A stretch of 16,467 bases of DNA, taken from positions 1-16,467 of the forward strand of contig DALYLJ010000061.1 of the NCBI GenBank assembly GCA_031976395.1. The letters run 5' to 3'. This DNA is from UBA11164 sp002420085. GTDB taxonomy: Bacteria; Pseudomonadota; Gammaproteobacteria; Xanthomonadales; Xanthomonadaceae. The number at the start of each line of letters is the position of its first letter. The first letter of the stretch is position 1. The position numbers were made by a program, and so were the translations under genes. Positions 6,595-13,982 of the stretch are shown piece after piece. The notes beneath the pieces are model-generated. The model searched no databases. It saw only the letters and a list, made by a program, of their open reading frames with translations, and had not been told where the DNA came from.

Positions 6595-6623
6595 AGGTGG
6601 GGATTGATCCCCCGCCGGACAAG
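6595..6623 (-). promoter_or_regulatory. Candidate RpoH (sigma-32) heat-shock promoter for hslVU
   Basis: On the minus strand CTTGTCC (6623-6617) is followed by a 14-base spacer and CCCCACCT (6602-6595). The RpoH consensus is CTTGAAA, 11-16 bases, CCCCATnT; the -10 matches six of seven defined bases and the -35 keeps CTTG. Transcription would start near 6588, giving a leader of about 20 bases before the hslV ATG. hslVU is a heat-shock operon in E. coli. Confidence 0.6.
6599..6612. repeat. Inverted repeat GGGGAT-TG-ATCCCC overlapping the hslV -10 element
   Basis: A perfect 6-bp inverted repeat with a 2-base centre overlaps the CCCC of the proposed RpoH -10 box. It could be an operator or simply a by-product of the C-rich promoter element. 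Confidence 0.4.
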
Positions 6624-6764
6624 GGCCGAACGCCGATGCCGGCACTCGGCTGACCGGATCGCAACAGACATCACCACAGCCCGTGACGACGGCCACCGGC
6701 CCGACAGCCCGGTCGGCAGCGAATGCCTGCCCTGTCCGTCGCCATGATCAACCATCGCCGGACG

Positions 6765-6797
6765 CCGGGCGGGCGGCCATGCCGGCGACCCGCCCGG
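6765..6797 (-). terminator. Candidate terminator hairpin after fba (9-bp perfect stem)
   Basis: CCGGGCGGG (6765-6773) and CCCGCCCGG (6789-6797) are perfect inverted repeats with a 15-nt loop that itself can pair (GCCGGCATGGC). The hairpin begins 22 bases after the fba stop, at the end of the glycolytic cluster. No U-tract follows on either strand, so it may need Rho or only stabilise the 3' end. Confidence 0.45.
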
Positions 6798-6818
6798 AAC
6801 GCCTTCGATGTCGGTCGA

Positions 6819-7829
6819 TCAGCCGCCCTTGCGCCACTGGCCGAGCGCGGCCAGACCGTTCTCGCGAGCACGCTGGGCGACGGTCGCCTGGGCGGCCGCG
6901 AAATTGCCCTGCATGTCCTTGGCCCACAGGGCCAGCGCGGCCGACTGCATGGCCCGGCCATAGCTGAAACTGAGCGGCCAGGGATTGCCGCCGATCCGGT
7001 TCATGGCATCGAGATGAGCGGTGGCATCCTCGTCGGACTGGCCGCCGGACAGGAAGACGATGCCGGGCAACAGCGCCGGCACGGCGCTGCGCAGACAGCG
7101 CAGGGTGGCATGGGCGACATCCTCGACGCTGGCCTGCTCGGGACAGTCCTTGCCTGGCAGGACCATTGATGCCTTGAGGATGGTGCCTTCGAGATTCACG
7201 TCGAAGTCGTACAGAGCGCCGAACACCGAGCGCAGGGTCACTTCGGTGACTTCGTAGCAGGTCTCGATGTCGTGCTCGCCATCCATCAGCACCTCCGGCT
7301 CGACGATCGGCACCAGGCCCTGCTCCTGGCACAGCGCGGCGTAGCGTGCCAGGGCATGGGCATTGGCTTCGATGCAGCTCCCGGAGGGGATATCGTCGCC
7401 GATCGTGATGACCGCCCGCCACTTGGCGAAACGGGCGCCGAGGGCGTAGTACTCCTTGAGCCGATCGCGCAGGCCGTCGAGGCCCTCGGTGACCAATTCG
7501 CCCGGATAGCCGGCCAGCGGCTGGGTGCCCTTGTCAACCTTGATGCCGGGGATGATGCCGGCCTTGCGCATCACTTCGGTGAACGGAATGCCGTCGCGGG
7601 TCTTCTGACGGATGGTTTCGTCGTAGAGGATGGCACCGGACAGGTGCTTGGCGGCACCCGGTGCAGTGAGCAGCAGTTCGCGATAGGCGCGGCGATTTTC
7701 TTCGGTGTTCTCGATGCCGACCGCGTCGAAGCGCTTCTTGATGGTGCCGCTCGATTCGTCGATGGCGATGATGCCCTTGCCCGAGGCAACCATGGCCTGG
7801 GCGGTCTGTTCGAGTTCTTCGATGCTCAT
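6819..7829 (-). CDS. fba: Class I fructose-bisphosphate aldolase
   Basis: This Schiff-base aldolase splits fructose 1,6-bisphosphate into dihydroxyacetone phosphate and glyceraldehyde 3-phosphate. In the 336-aa protein the catalytic lysine is Lys219 (EGTILKASMVLPG), with Asp24 (AIDES), Lys136 (FAKWRAVI), Glu177 and Glu179 (IVEPEVL) around the active site. LSGGQSDEDATAHL and LSFSYGRAMQ form the phosphate-binding end. It lacks the eukaryotic C-terminal tyrosine tail and ends ALGQWRKGG, like aldolases of Xanthomonas relatives. ATG 7829 has AGGA seven bases upstream. It sits 120 bases after pykA and is the last gene of the glycolytic cluster. Confidence 0.97.
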   Translation of the reverse strand: MSIEELEQTAQAMVASGKGIIAIDESSGTIKKRFDAVGIENTEENRRAYRELLLTAPGAAKHLSGAILYDETIRQKTRDGIPFTEVMRKAGIIPGIKVDKGTQPLAGYPGELVTEGLDGLRDRLKEYYALGARFAKWRAVITIGDDIPSGSCIEANAHALARYAALCQEQGLVPIVEPEVLMDGEHDIETCYEVTEVTLRSVFGALYDFDVNLEGTILKASMVLPGKDCPEQASVEDVAHATLRCLRSAVPALLPGIVFLSGGQSDEDATAHLDAMNRIGGNPWPLSFSYGRAMQSAALALWAKDMQGNFAAAQATVAQRARENGLAALGQWRKGG

Positions 7830-7948
7830 GAGGATCCTGTCTGGCTGAACGATCGGGAGGCGGTGGGCCGCAGGCGACACCACCAGAAGGCGAGCAGGGC
7901 GACCAGCCGTCGGATGGCGACTGCCGATGCCGCGCGTCGATCCTCCGG

Positions 7949-7954
7949 ATTATA
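7949..7954 (-). promoter_or_regulatory. Perfect -10 hexamer TATAAT at the pykA stop codon, possible fba promoter
   Basis: The minus strand reads GCTATAATCC across the end of pykA, giving a perfect -10 box about 120 bases before the fba ATG. The -35 position at 17 bases (CTCGGC) is poor, so this is either an activator-dependent internal promoter or chance. Confidence 0.3.
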
Positions 7955-9416
7955 GCGCCGCCAGCCCCTGGGCCGAGCCATCCGGGCCGACCGCGAGCAG
8001 ACGCAGGGTGTTGGTGGCACCGGTCGATTCCATGCTGTCACCGCTGGTGAACAGCACGCGATCGCCATCGGCCAGCGCACCGGCACCGAACAATTGGCGG
8101 ATGGCCATCCGCGCCGCCTCGTGCGCAGCCATGCCCCGACTGTCGAATACGGTCGGGGTGACCTCACGCATCAGGGCCATCTGTCGCCGGGCCACCGGAT
8201 GCCGGGACAGACCGTAAATCGGCACATCGGAGCGGAATCGCGACAGATAGCGCGCGGTGCCGCCGGATTCGGTCAGGGCGATGATCGCCCGCACCCGGAT
8301 GTGCTCGGCCAGGAACATGGTCGCCATCGCGATCGCCTGGTCGGAACGGGTCAGGCCGCGCTGGGCCTTCTCGAAATCGGTGTCGTGGTTGAACTGCCGC
8401 TCGGCACCAAGACAGATCCGCACCATCGCCTCGACCGCCTTGATCGGGTACTGGCCAGACGCGGTTTCGGCCGAGAGCATCACCGCGTCGGTGCCATCGA
8501 TGACGGCATTGGCGACATCCAACACCTCGGCACGGGTCGGGATCGGGTTGTCGACCATCGATTGCAGCATCTGGGTGGCGGTGATGACCACCCGATTGTG
8601 GCGCAGCGCCTCACGGATGATCTTCTTCTGCAGGCCCGGCAGTTCGGCATCGCCGATCTCGACCCCGAGATCACCGCGCGCCACCATCACGGCATCGCTG
8701 GCGAGAGTGATTTCGGTCAGGTTCTCGATCGCCTCGGCGCGCTCGATCTTGGCCACCAGGTGCGGCCGCCAGCCGGCCTCGGCAGCCAGCGCGCGGGCTT
8801 CTTCGATGTCGGCAGCAGATCGGCAGAAGGAAATCGCCAGGAAGTCGGCATCCAGAGCAGCGGCATGACCGATGTCGGCACGATCCTTGTCGCTCAGCGC
8901 ACCGAGCGAGAGGCCGCCACCGAGGCGATTGAGGCCCTTGCGATCGGACAGCACGCCATCGTTGATCACCCGGGTGTGGATCGTGCTGCCATCGATCGCC
9001 TCGACCTGCAGGCTGACCAGGCCGTCATCGAGCAGCAGGGTATCGCCTGGACCGACATCGCCAACCAGGCCGAGATAGCTGACACCGACGCCCTGCGCAT
9101 CGCCCGGTGCCGGGTCCGGCCGGCAATGCAGGGCGAACGGCTGACCGGCGCACAGGGCGACCCGGCCCTCGGCGAACCGCTCGATCCGGATCTTCGGTCC
9201 CTGGAGATCGGCCAGGATGCCGACCTCGACACCGAGCGTCCGGGCTGCCGCACGCACCGCATCGGCGCGTGCGGCGTGCTGTTCGGGCGTACCGTGGGAG
9301 AAATTCATGCGGACCACATTGACCCCGGCCCGGATCAGGGCCTCGATGCGTCCCGGCTGGTCGGTCGCGGGGCCGAGTGTGGCGAGAATCTTGGTGCGGC
9401 GAAGTTGGTCGGCCAT
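7950..9416 (-). CDS. pykA: Pyruvate kinase (PykA type)
   Basis: Pyruvate kinase transfers phosphate from phosphoenolpyruvate to ADP. The 488-aa protein has RRTKILATLGPATD at the N-terminus, VVRMNFSHG (34-42), ILADLQGPKIRI (67-78), the B-domain (about 85-160), KGLNRLGGGLS as in E. coli PykA (pyruvate kinase II), LVAKIERAEAIENL with catalytic Lys223, ARGDLGVE (246-253), and MLSAETASGQYP (313-324). The C-terminal allosteric domain follows to the end. ATG 9416 fits the family start; an upstream GTG at 9443 would add nine residues and neither has a clear Shine-Dalgarno. It lies between the FkbM methyltransferase gene and fba. Confidence 0.97.
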   Translation of the reverse strand: MADQLRRTKILATLGPATDQPGRIEALIRAGVNVVRMNFSHGTPEQHAARADAVRAAARTLGVEVGILADLQGPKIRIERFAEGRVALCAGQPFALHCRPDPAPGDAQGVGVSYLGLVGDVGPGDTLLLDDGLVSLQVEAIDGSTIHTRVINDGVLSDRKGLNRLGGGLSLGALSDKDRADIGHAAALDADFLAISFCRSAADIEEARALAAEAGWRPHLVAKIERAEAIENLTEITLASDAVMVARGDLGVEIGDAELPGLQKKIIREALRHNRVVITATQMLQSMVDNPIPTRAEVLDVANAVIDGTDAVMLSAETASGQYPIKAVEAMVRICLGAERQFNHDTDFEKAQRGLTRSDQAIAMATMFLAEHIRVRAIIALTESGGTARYLSRFRSDVPIYGLSRHPVARRQMALMREVTPTVFDSRGMAAHEAARMAIRQLFGAGALADGDRVLFTSGDSMESTGATNTLRLLAVGPDGSAQGLAAL

Positions 9417-9497
9417 GGTCGTCGTGGCAGTAGCGAACGGCACACCTTAGCAGACCACGCGACGGCCAGTGTCGGCCTGCAATCGTATGAAATCGCC

Positions 9498-9513
9498 GGT
9501 CGATCGATCGACC
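9498..9513. promoter_or_regulatory. 16-bp perfect palindrome upstream of pykA
   Basis: GGTCGATCGATCGACC is perfectly self-complementary and lies in the 123-bp gap between the FkbM gene stop and the pykA ATG, about 82 bases upstream of the start. It could be an operator. The local richness in CGATCG words makes a chance origin possible. Confidence 0.35.
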
Positions 9514-9539
9514 CTCGGCACGCCCATCCGCGCGAGCCT

Positions 9540-10379
9540 TCAGCCCAGCGCAGCCTTGCTCAGCAGTAGGTTGTGGACCTCACGGCTGCCGGCAAAGGCC
9601 AGCACCGCATCGGCGACCGTGCCCGACACGACGACCGGCACCCCGATGTCGATCCGATAGGCATGCCGGAAATGGCGCCCGAGTTGTTCGGCCAGCCGGC
9701 CGAGATCACGCCCCTGTCGGGCCAGGGCACGCGGCGAGATTTCGGTATACAGGCACTCGATCGCAGCGAAGGTCCGCTCGCCTCCGTCGATGATGTGGCT
9801 CTCCGCGCCCTCGGCATCGATCACCGCCAGCCGGAACGCCGGCCTGGTTTCCGCAAACCACTGGTCGAGGCTGACTGCCGGCACGCTGGCCGCAGCATCG
9901 GCTGTCAGCGCCGATCGATCGTGTACCGACTCGACGTGGCTGGCACCGGAATTGATCCGATCGTGGCGGATCGCGACCCGACCAGGACGATCCATCACCG
10001 CGACTGGCTCGATCCGGACCCGATCCAGCGCATTGAGCCGGACATTGGCCTCCAGCAGGGCGAAATTGGCCGGGTCGGGCTCGAACCCGAAAGTTCGTTC
10101 AGCGACCCGCGCCAGCGGCACCAGCAAGGCACCCAGGTGGCAGCCGATCACCAGCAGATCGCCGCTGCGCTGAGCCAGCAGGCCAGACAGCGCCTCGACC
10201 ACCGGCCAGTCGTAGCAGCCCTCGCGCAGCAGACGTTTGGACACCGTGTAATCGCGCGGATCGAGCAGCAGCCGACCGTTGCGGGTATCGGCAACGATGC
10301 CCACCCCGTAACGGCCGAGCAGGGCCGCCCGCAGCCGCCCACGCAGCCGACGACTCAACCGGATGTGCCAGCGATCCAT
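9540..10379 (-). CDS. FkbM-family SAM-dependent methyltransferase
   Basis: A 279-aa Rossmann-fold protein. The FkbM pattern is visible: LLVIGCHLGALLVPLA (75-90) as the glycine-rich SAM loop, TFGFEPDPANFALLEANVRLN (96-116) with the ribose-binding Glu100, and VIDAEGAE (186-193). The SAM loop is atypical, with IGCHLG where most members have VGANIG. FkbM proteins O-methylate sugars, lipids or natural products; the substrate here is unknown. An N-terminal block of about 70 residues (GRLLLDPRDYTVSKRLLREGCYDWP) precedes the fold. It starts seven bases after the pgk stop, so it is probably co-translated with pgk. It is an unusual passenger between pgk and pykA. Confidence 0.82.
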   Translation of the reverse strand: MDRWHIRLSRRLRGRLRAALLGRYGVGIVADTRNGRLLLDPRDYTVSKRLLREGCYDWPVVEALSGLLAQRSGDLLVIGCHLGALLVPLARVAERTFGFEPDPANFALLEANVRLNALDRVRIEPVAVMDRPGRVAIRHDRINSGASHVESVHDRSALTADAAASVPAVSLDQWFAETRPAFRLAVIDAEGAESHIIDGGERTFAAIECLYTEISPRALARQGRDLGRLAEQLGRHFRHAYRIDIGVPVVVSGTVADAVLAFAGSREVHNLLLSKAALG

Positions 10380-10386
10380 CCGGCGG

Positions 10387-11565
10387 TCAGCCGGCGGTCC
10401 GAGCACGCAGCGCCGCGACCGCCGGCAGTTCCTTGCCCTCGCAGAATTCCAGGAAGGCCCCGCCACCGGTCGAAATGTAATCGACCCGATCGGCAATGCC
10501 GAAGGCATCGACCGCCGCCAGGGTATCGCCCCCCCCGGCAATCGAGAAACCGGCCGATCCGGCGATCGCTTCGGCCACCGCTCGGGTGCCGGCAGCGAAC
10601 CGCGCGAACTCGAAGACCCCGACCGGACCGTTCCAGATGATCGTCCCGGCAGCCGCGATCTGCTCGCCGTAGCGGGCGGCGGTGCGCGGACCGATGTCGA
10701 GGATCATCTCACCGGCCGCCACTGCCCCGACCTCGACCACCCGAGCCTCGGCATCAGCGCTGAATGTGCTCGCCACCGCGACATCGACCGGCAGTGGAAT
10801 GGACACACCGCGCGCCTCGGCCTTGGCCAGGATCCGGCGTGCAGCATCGAGCAGGTCCGGCTCGTGCAGGGAGGTTCCGACCGGATGGCCGAGCGCGGCC
10901 AGAAAGGTGTTGGCGATGCCACCGCCGACGATCAGGTGATCGACCCGCTCGACCAGATTGGCCAGCAATTCCAGTTTGGTCGAGACCTTGGCGCCACCGA
11001 CGATCGCCAGCAGTGGGTGGGCCGGCCGCTCCAGCGCCGTGGCCAGCGCATCCAGTTCGGCCATCAGCAGCGGACCACCGCAGGCGATCCGAGCCGCCCG
11101 GATCACACCATGGGTGGATGCCTGGGCGCGATGCGCGGTACCGAAGGCATCCATCACGAAGACATCGCACAGGGCGGCATAACGGGCCGCCAGCGCGGCA
11201 TCGTCGGCCGCCTCGCCGACATTCATCCGACAGTTCTCCAGCAGCACGATCCGACCGGGTGCAACGTCCACCCCGTCCAGATAGTCACCGACCAGCGGCA
11301 CCTCGCAGCCAAGCAGTTCCGCCAGCCGCTGCGCGACCGGGGCCAGCGAATCCTCGGCGCTGAACACGCCCTCCTTCGGTCGCCCGAGGTGCGACATGAC
11401 CAGTACCGCCGCCCCCGCTGCCAGAGCCGCACGCAGGGTCGGCACGGCAGCCAGCAGGCGCTGCTCGGAGGTGATCCGTCCGTCGCGGATCGGAACATTC
11501 AGGTCTTCTCGGATCAACACGCGGCGACCGGCCAGCGGCAGGTCGGTCATTCGCAGAATGGTCAT
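10387..11565 (-). CDS. pgk: Phosphoglycerate kinase
   Basis: Phosphoglycerate kinase makes ATP and 3-phosphoglycerate from 1,3-bisphosphoglycerate. The 392-aa protein begins MTILRMTDLPLAG, close to E. coli Pgk (MSVIKMTDLDLAG). Substrate-binding residues are visible in IREDLNVP (18-25), SHLGRP (58-63), Arg113, and the conserved block VFVMDAFGTAHRAQASTHG (135-153). GGAKVSTK (190-197), WNGPVGVFE and SIAGGGDTLAA bind nucleotide in the C-terminal domain. At 111-115 it reads NCRMN where NVRFN is usual. ATG 11565 has no clear Shine-Dalgarno. It is divergent from hemN and is the first gene of the pgk-fkbM-pykA-fba series. Confidence 0.97.
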   Translation of the reverse strand: MTILRMTDLPLAGRRVLIREDLNVPIRDGRITSEQRLLAAVPTLRAALAAGAAVLVMSHLGRPKEGVFSAEDSLAPVAQRLAELLGCEVPLVGDYLDGVDVAPGRIVLLENCRMNVGEAADDAALAARYAALCDVFVMDAFGTAHRAQASTHGVIRAARIACGGPLLMAELDALATALERPAHPLLAIVGGAKVSTKLELLANLVERVDHLIVGGGIANTFLAALGHPVGTSLHEPDLLDAARRILAKAEARGVSIPLPVDVAVASTFSADAEARVVEVGAVAAGEMILDIGPRTAARYGEQIAAAGTIIWNGPVGVFEFARFAAGTRAVAEAIAGSAGFSIAGGGDTLAAVDAFGIADRVDYISTGGGAFLEFCEGKELPAVAALRARTAG

Positions 11566-11593
11566 GGCAAATGGGCCGATGGAAGCAGACGCC

Positions 11594-11622
11594 ATTGTCC
11601 GGGCAGCCGCTCGGGCTTTCAA
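11594..11622 (-). promoter_or_regulatory. Candidate sigma-70 promoter for pgk
   Basis: On the minus strand TTGAAA (11622-11617) is followed by 17 bases and GACAAT (11599-11594), matching five of six and four of six consensus bases. Transcription would start near 11587, about 20 bases before the pgk ATG. Confidence 0.6.
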
Positions 11623-11635
11623 TCGTCTCCCGGAC

Positions 11636-11649
11636 TTGACCGATATCAA
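11636..11649. promoter_or_regulatory. FNR/Anr box upstream of hemN
   Basis: TTGACCGATATCAA matches the FNR/Anr consensus TTGAT-N4-ATCAA in nine of ten positions. Its centre (11642.5) lies 44.5 bases upstream of the hemN ATG and about 55 bases upstream of the inferred pgk transcription start. hemN is a known FNR/Anr target in other bacteria, and an Anr-type gene is the next gene downstream. Confidence 0.8.
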
Positions 11650-11686
11650 GGCGCGCACCGCCACTTGGCCGGCACACTTCTCGCCC

Positions 11687-13078
11687 ATGACCGCCATACC
11701 GCCCTTCGATGCCGATCTGCTGCGCCGCTACGACCGGCCGGGGCCGCGCTATACCTCCTACCCGACCGCGCCGCAGTTCACCGAGCGCTTCGATGCCGAC
11801 GCCTGCATCGATGCCGCCCGCCGCAGCAACGAAGACCCGATCCCACGTCGGCTCTCGCTGTACCTGCATGTCCCCTACTGCTTCAGCCCATGCTTCTACT
11901 GCGGCTGCAACCGGATCATCACCCGCGATGAAGCCAAGGGCGAGAGTTATCGGTTGCGCCTGCTGCGCGAGATCGAAATGGTCGCGCCGTTGTTCGACCG
12001 CGACCGCGAGGTGATCCAGTTGCACCTCGGCGGCGGCACCCCGAACTTCCTGCATGGCTGGCAGATCCGTGAACTGGTCGAAACCCTCGATCGCAGCTTC
12101 ACCTTCAGTCGCGGCAATGATCGCGACTTCTCGATCGAACTCGATCCGCGCAGCGTTCGCCCCGGCGAGATCGCCGAGTTGGCTGGCGCCGGCTTCAACC
12201 GCGCCAGCCTCGGCGTGCAGGACTTCGATCCGGTCGTCCAGCAGGCGGTCAACCGCATCCAGAGCGTCGAGGAAACGATGACAGTGATCGATGATTGCCG
12301 CCGACATGGCTTCCGGTCGGTCAACATCGATCTGATCTACGGCCTGCCGATGCAGAACGCCGATGGCTTCTCACGCACCCTCGACACGGTCGTGCGTGCC
12401 CGTCCCGACCGTCTGGCGATCTACAGCTACGCCCATCTGCCGCAGATGTTTCGCGGCCAGACCCAGATTCGCGCCGAAGACCTGCCCAGCCCGGAAGCCA
12501 AGCTCGGCCTGCTCAGACTGGCGATCGAACGGCTGTCCCAGGCCGGCTACCGCTACATCGGCATGGACCACTTCGCCCTGCCCGAGGACGACCTGTCCCA
12601 GGCCCAGGAGCGCGGTGGCCTGCACCGCAACTTCATGGGCTACACCACCCATGCCGAGAGCGACCTGATCGGCCTCGGGGTCAGTGCGATCAGCCATATC
12701 GGCGACACCTTCAGCCAGAACTTCCGCGACCTGCCGCACTGGGAGACCGCCATCGACGCCGGCCACCTGCCGGTCTGGCGTGGCATCGCACTGGACCCGG
12801 ACGATGTCCTGCGCGCCGACCTCATCCAGCAACTGATGTGTCAGGGCGAAGTGGACATCCCGGCCCTGGAAGACCGCTACGACATCGAGTTCGATCGCTA
12901 TTTCTCAGACGCCTTGCCTCGTCTGGAACCCCTGGCCAAGGACGGCCTTCTTTCGATCTCGCCCCGGCGGATCGCGGTCAGCCTGCGCGGACGCATGTTG
13001 TTGCGTATCATCGCCATGTGCTTCGACCGCTACCTGGAGCAGCCCTCGGCGCCGGTCCGCTTCTCGAAAGCGATCTGA
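11687..13078 (+). CDS. hemN: Oxygen-independent coproporphyrinogen III oxidase (HemN)
   Basis: HemN is a radical-SAM enzyme that decarboxylates coproporphyrinogen III to protoporphyrinogen IX without oxygen, needed for haem synthesis in anaerobic conditions. The 463-aa protein has RRYDRPGPRYTSYPTA (13-28) and the HemN-type cluster motif CFSPCFYCGC, with Cys65, Cys69 and Cys72 binding the 4Fe-4S cluster and Cys74 also conserved. LHLGGGTPNF (112-121) and NIDLIYGLPMQ are further SAM-site markers. Length and start match E. coli HemN (457 aa) rather than HemW. No Shine-Dalgarno precedes ATG 11687. The Anr/Fnr gene follows after 46 bases, likely in the same transcript. Confidence 0.97.
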   Translation: MTAIPPFDADLLRRYDRPGPRYTSYPTAPQFTERFDADACIDAARRSNEDPIPRRLSLYLHVPYCFSPCFYCGCNRIITRDEAKGESYRLRLLREIEMVAPLFDRDREVIQLHLGGGTPNFLHGWQIRELVETLDRSFTFSRGNDRDFSIELDPRSVRPGEIAELAGAGFNRASLGVQDFDPVVQQAVNRIQSVEETMTVIDDCRRHGFRSVNIDLIYGLPMQNADGFSRTLDTVVRARPDRLAIYSYAHLPQMFRGQTQIRAEDLPSPEAKLGLLRLAIERLSQAGYRYIGMDHFALPEDDLSQAQERGGLHRNFMGYTTHAESDLIGLGVSAISHIGDTFSQNFRDLPHWETAIDAGHLPVWRGIALDPDDVLRADLIQQLMCQGEVDIPALEDRYDIEFDRYFSDALPRLEPLAKDGLLSISPRRIAVSLRGRMLLRIIAMCFDRYLEQPSAPVRFSKAI

Positions 13079-13124
13079 CTCGGCGCCGATCGCATCGGTC
13101 GGAGCCCGAACCGGAGCCTCGGCC

Positions 13125-13880
13125 ATGAACACCCTCTCCGGCGCCGCCGCGCGCCGGCCCAGTCCGATTGCCGATGACGGCGATGCACTGCGCTTTTGCA
13201 GCACCTGTGCCTTCTCCGACGCCTGCCTCTCACAAGGCTACGACAAGAGCATGCTGGCCGATCTGCACTGCCTGGTCGAACACATCGGACCGTTCCATCC
13301 GGGCGATCACATCTTCCGTGAAGGTGACCCGTTCAATGCCATCGCCGCCGTTCGCGCCGGCACCGTCAAGACCTACGTGGTCGACCCGCAAGGCCGGGAG
13401 CAGGTCCATGGCTTCTTTCTCCCTGGCGAAGTGATCGGCCTGAACGCCATCCACCAGGACCACTACCCCTGCAATGCCATCGCCCTGGATACCGTCATGC
13501 TGTGTCGGTTCTCCTTCCCGAAGATGGTGACCCTGGCACAGCGCATGCCGGGCTTGCAGGCCCACCTGTTTCGCCTGCTCAGTGCCGATATCGGCAAGGC
13601 CGCCCTGCTGGCCGGTGATTTCAGCGCAGACGAGCGGATGGCGGCCTTCCTGGTCGCCCTGTCCGAACGCTACCGTGTGCGCGGGTTCTCGGCCACCCGC
13701 TTCAACCTGACCATGGCCCGGACCGACATCGCCAACTACCTGCGACTGGCAGCGGAAACCGTCAGTCGCGTGCTGCGCCGGTTCCAGACCGAGCACCTGC
13801 TGCGGGTCGAACGGCGCGACGTCGAACTGCTCGACCTCGACCGCCTGAAAGCCCTCGCGCGGCCCGTGCTGCGCCGCTGA
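13125..13880 (+). CDS. anr: FNR/Anr-family oxygen-sensing transcription regulator
   Basis: A 251-aa Crp/Fnr-family activator with an oxygen-labile 4Fe-4S cluster. The N-terminal motif CSTCAFSDAC supplies Cys25, Cys28 and Cys34 with the exact C-x2-C-x5-C spacing of FNR, and Cys116 (HYPCNAIAL) is the fourth ligand. The effector domain has FREGDPFNAIAAVRAGTVK. The helix-turn-helix near 197-220 contains ETVSRVLRRFQ, where Glu211, Ser214 and Arg215 match the FNR residues that read TTGA. ATG 13125 has GGAG eight bases upstream. It lies between hemN and norB, both with FNR-like boxes, suggesting it regulates its own neighbours. Named anr or fnr depending on lineage. Confidence 0.95.
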   Translation: MNTLSGAAARRPSPIADDGDALRFCSTCAFSDACLSQGYDKSMLADLHCLVEHIGPFHPGDHIFREGDPFNAIAAVRAGTVKTYVVDPQGREQVHGFFLPGEVIGLNAIHQDHYPCNAIALDTVMLCRFSFPKMVTLAQRMPGLQAHLFRLLSADIGKAALLAGDFSADERMAAFLVALSERYRVRGFSATRFNLTMARTDIANYLRLAAETVSRVLRRFQTEHLLRVERRDVELLDLDRLKALARPVLRR

Positions 13881-13908
13881 CAGCCGAGCGCGGCAGCCGT
13901 CCGACCGC

Positions 13909-13922
13909 TTGACCTGGGTCAG
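13909..13922 (+). promoter_or_regulatory. Degenerate FNR/Anr/Dnr-like box upstream of norB
   Basis: TTGACCTGGGTCAG matches TTGAT-N4-ATCAA in seven of ten positions and keeps the TTGA-N6-TCA core. If activated as class II (-41.5), transcription would start near 13957, leaving a leader of about 26 bases with GGAG before the ATG. CACGAT at 13945-13950 would be the -10, a weak match. Confidence 0.5.
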
Positions 13923-13982
13923 CGACAGGGCCGCCCCCGACAACCACGATGACCTCACCCGTAAAACCCCGGAGTGAGGCAC

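Noticed and set aside
7830..7949. A small hydrophobic peptide (VAIRRLVALLAFWW) encoded between pykA and fba after a GGAGG
   Set aside because: The frame has no ATG, GTG or TTG start after the ribosome-site-like sequence and runs in from the pykA region, so it is probably not translated.
8094..9569. A 491-codon plus-strand open frame opposite pykA
   Set aside because: Antisense shadow with no domain, opposite a full-length pyruvate kinase.
10363..11931. A 522-codon plus-strand frame opposite pgk
   Set aside because: Antisense shadow; it also overlaps the start of hemN in another phase.
13125..13880. Dnr (cluster-free NO-sensing Crp/Fnr protein) as the identity of the regulator
   Set aside because: Dnr-type proteins lack the N-terminal Fe-S cysteines; here all four are present with FNR spacing.
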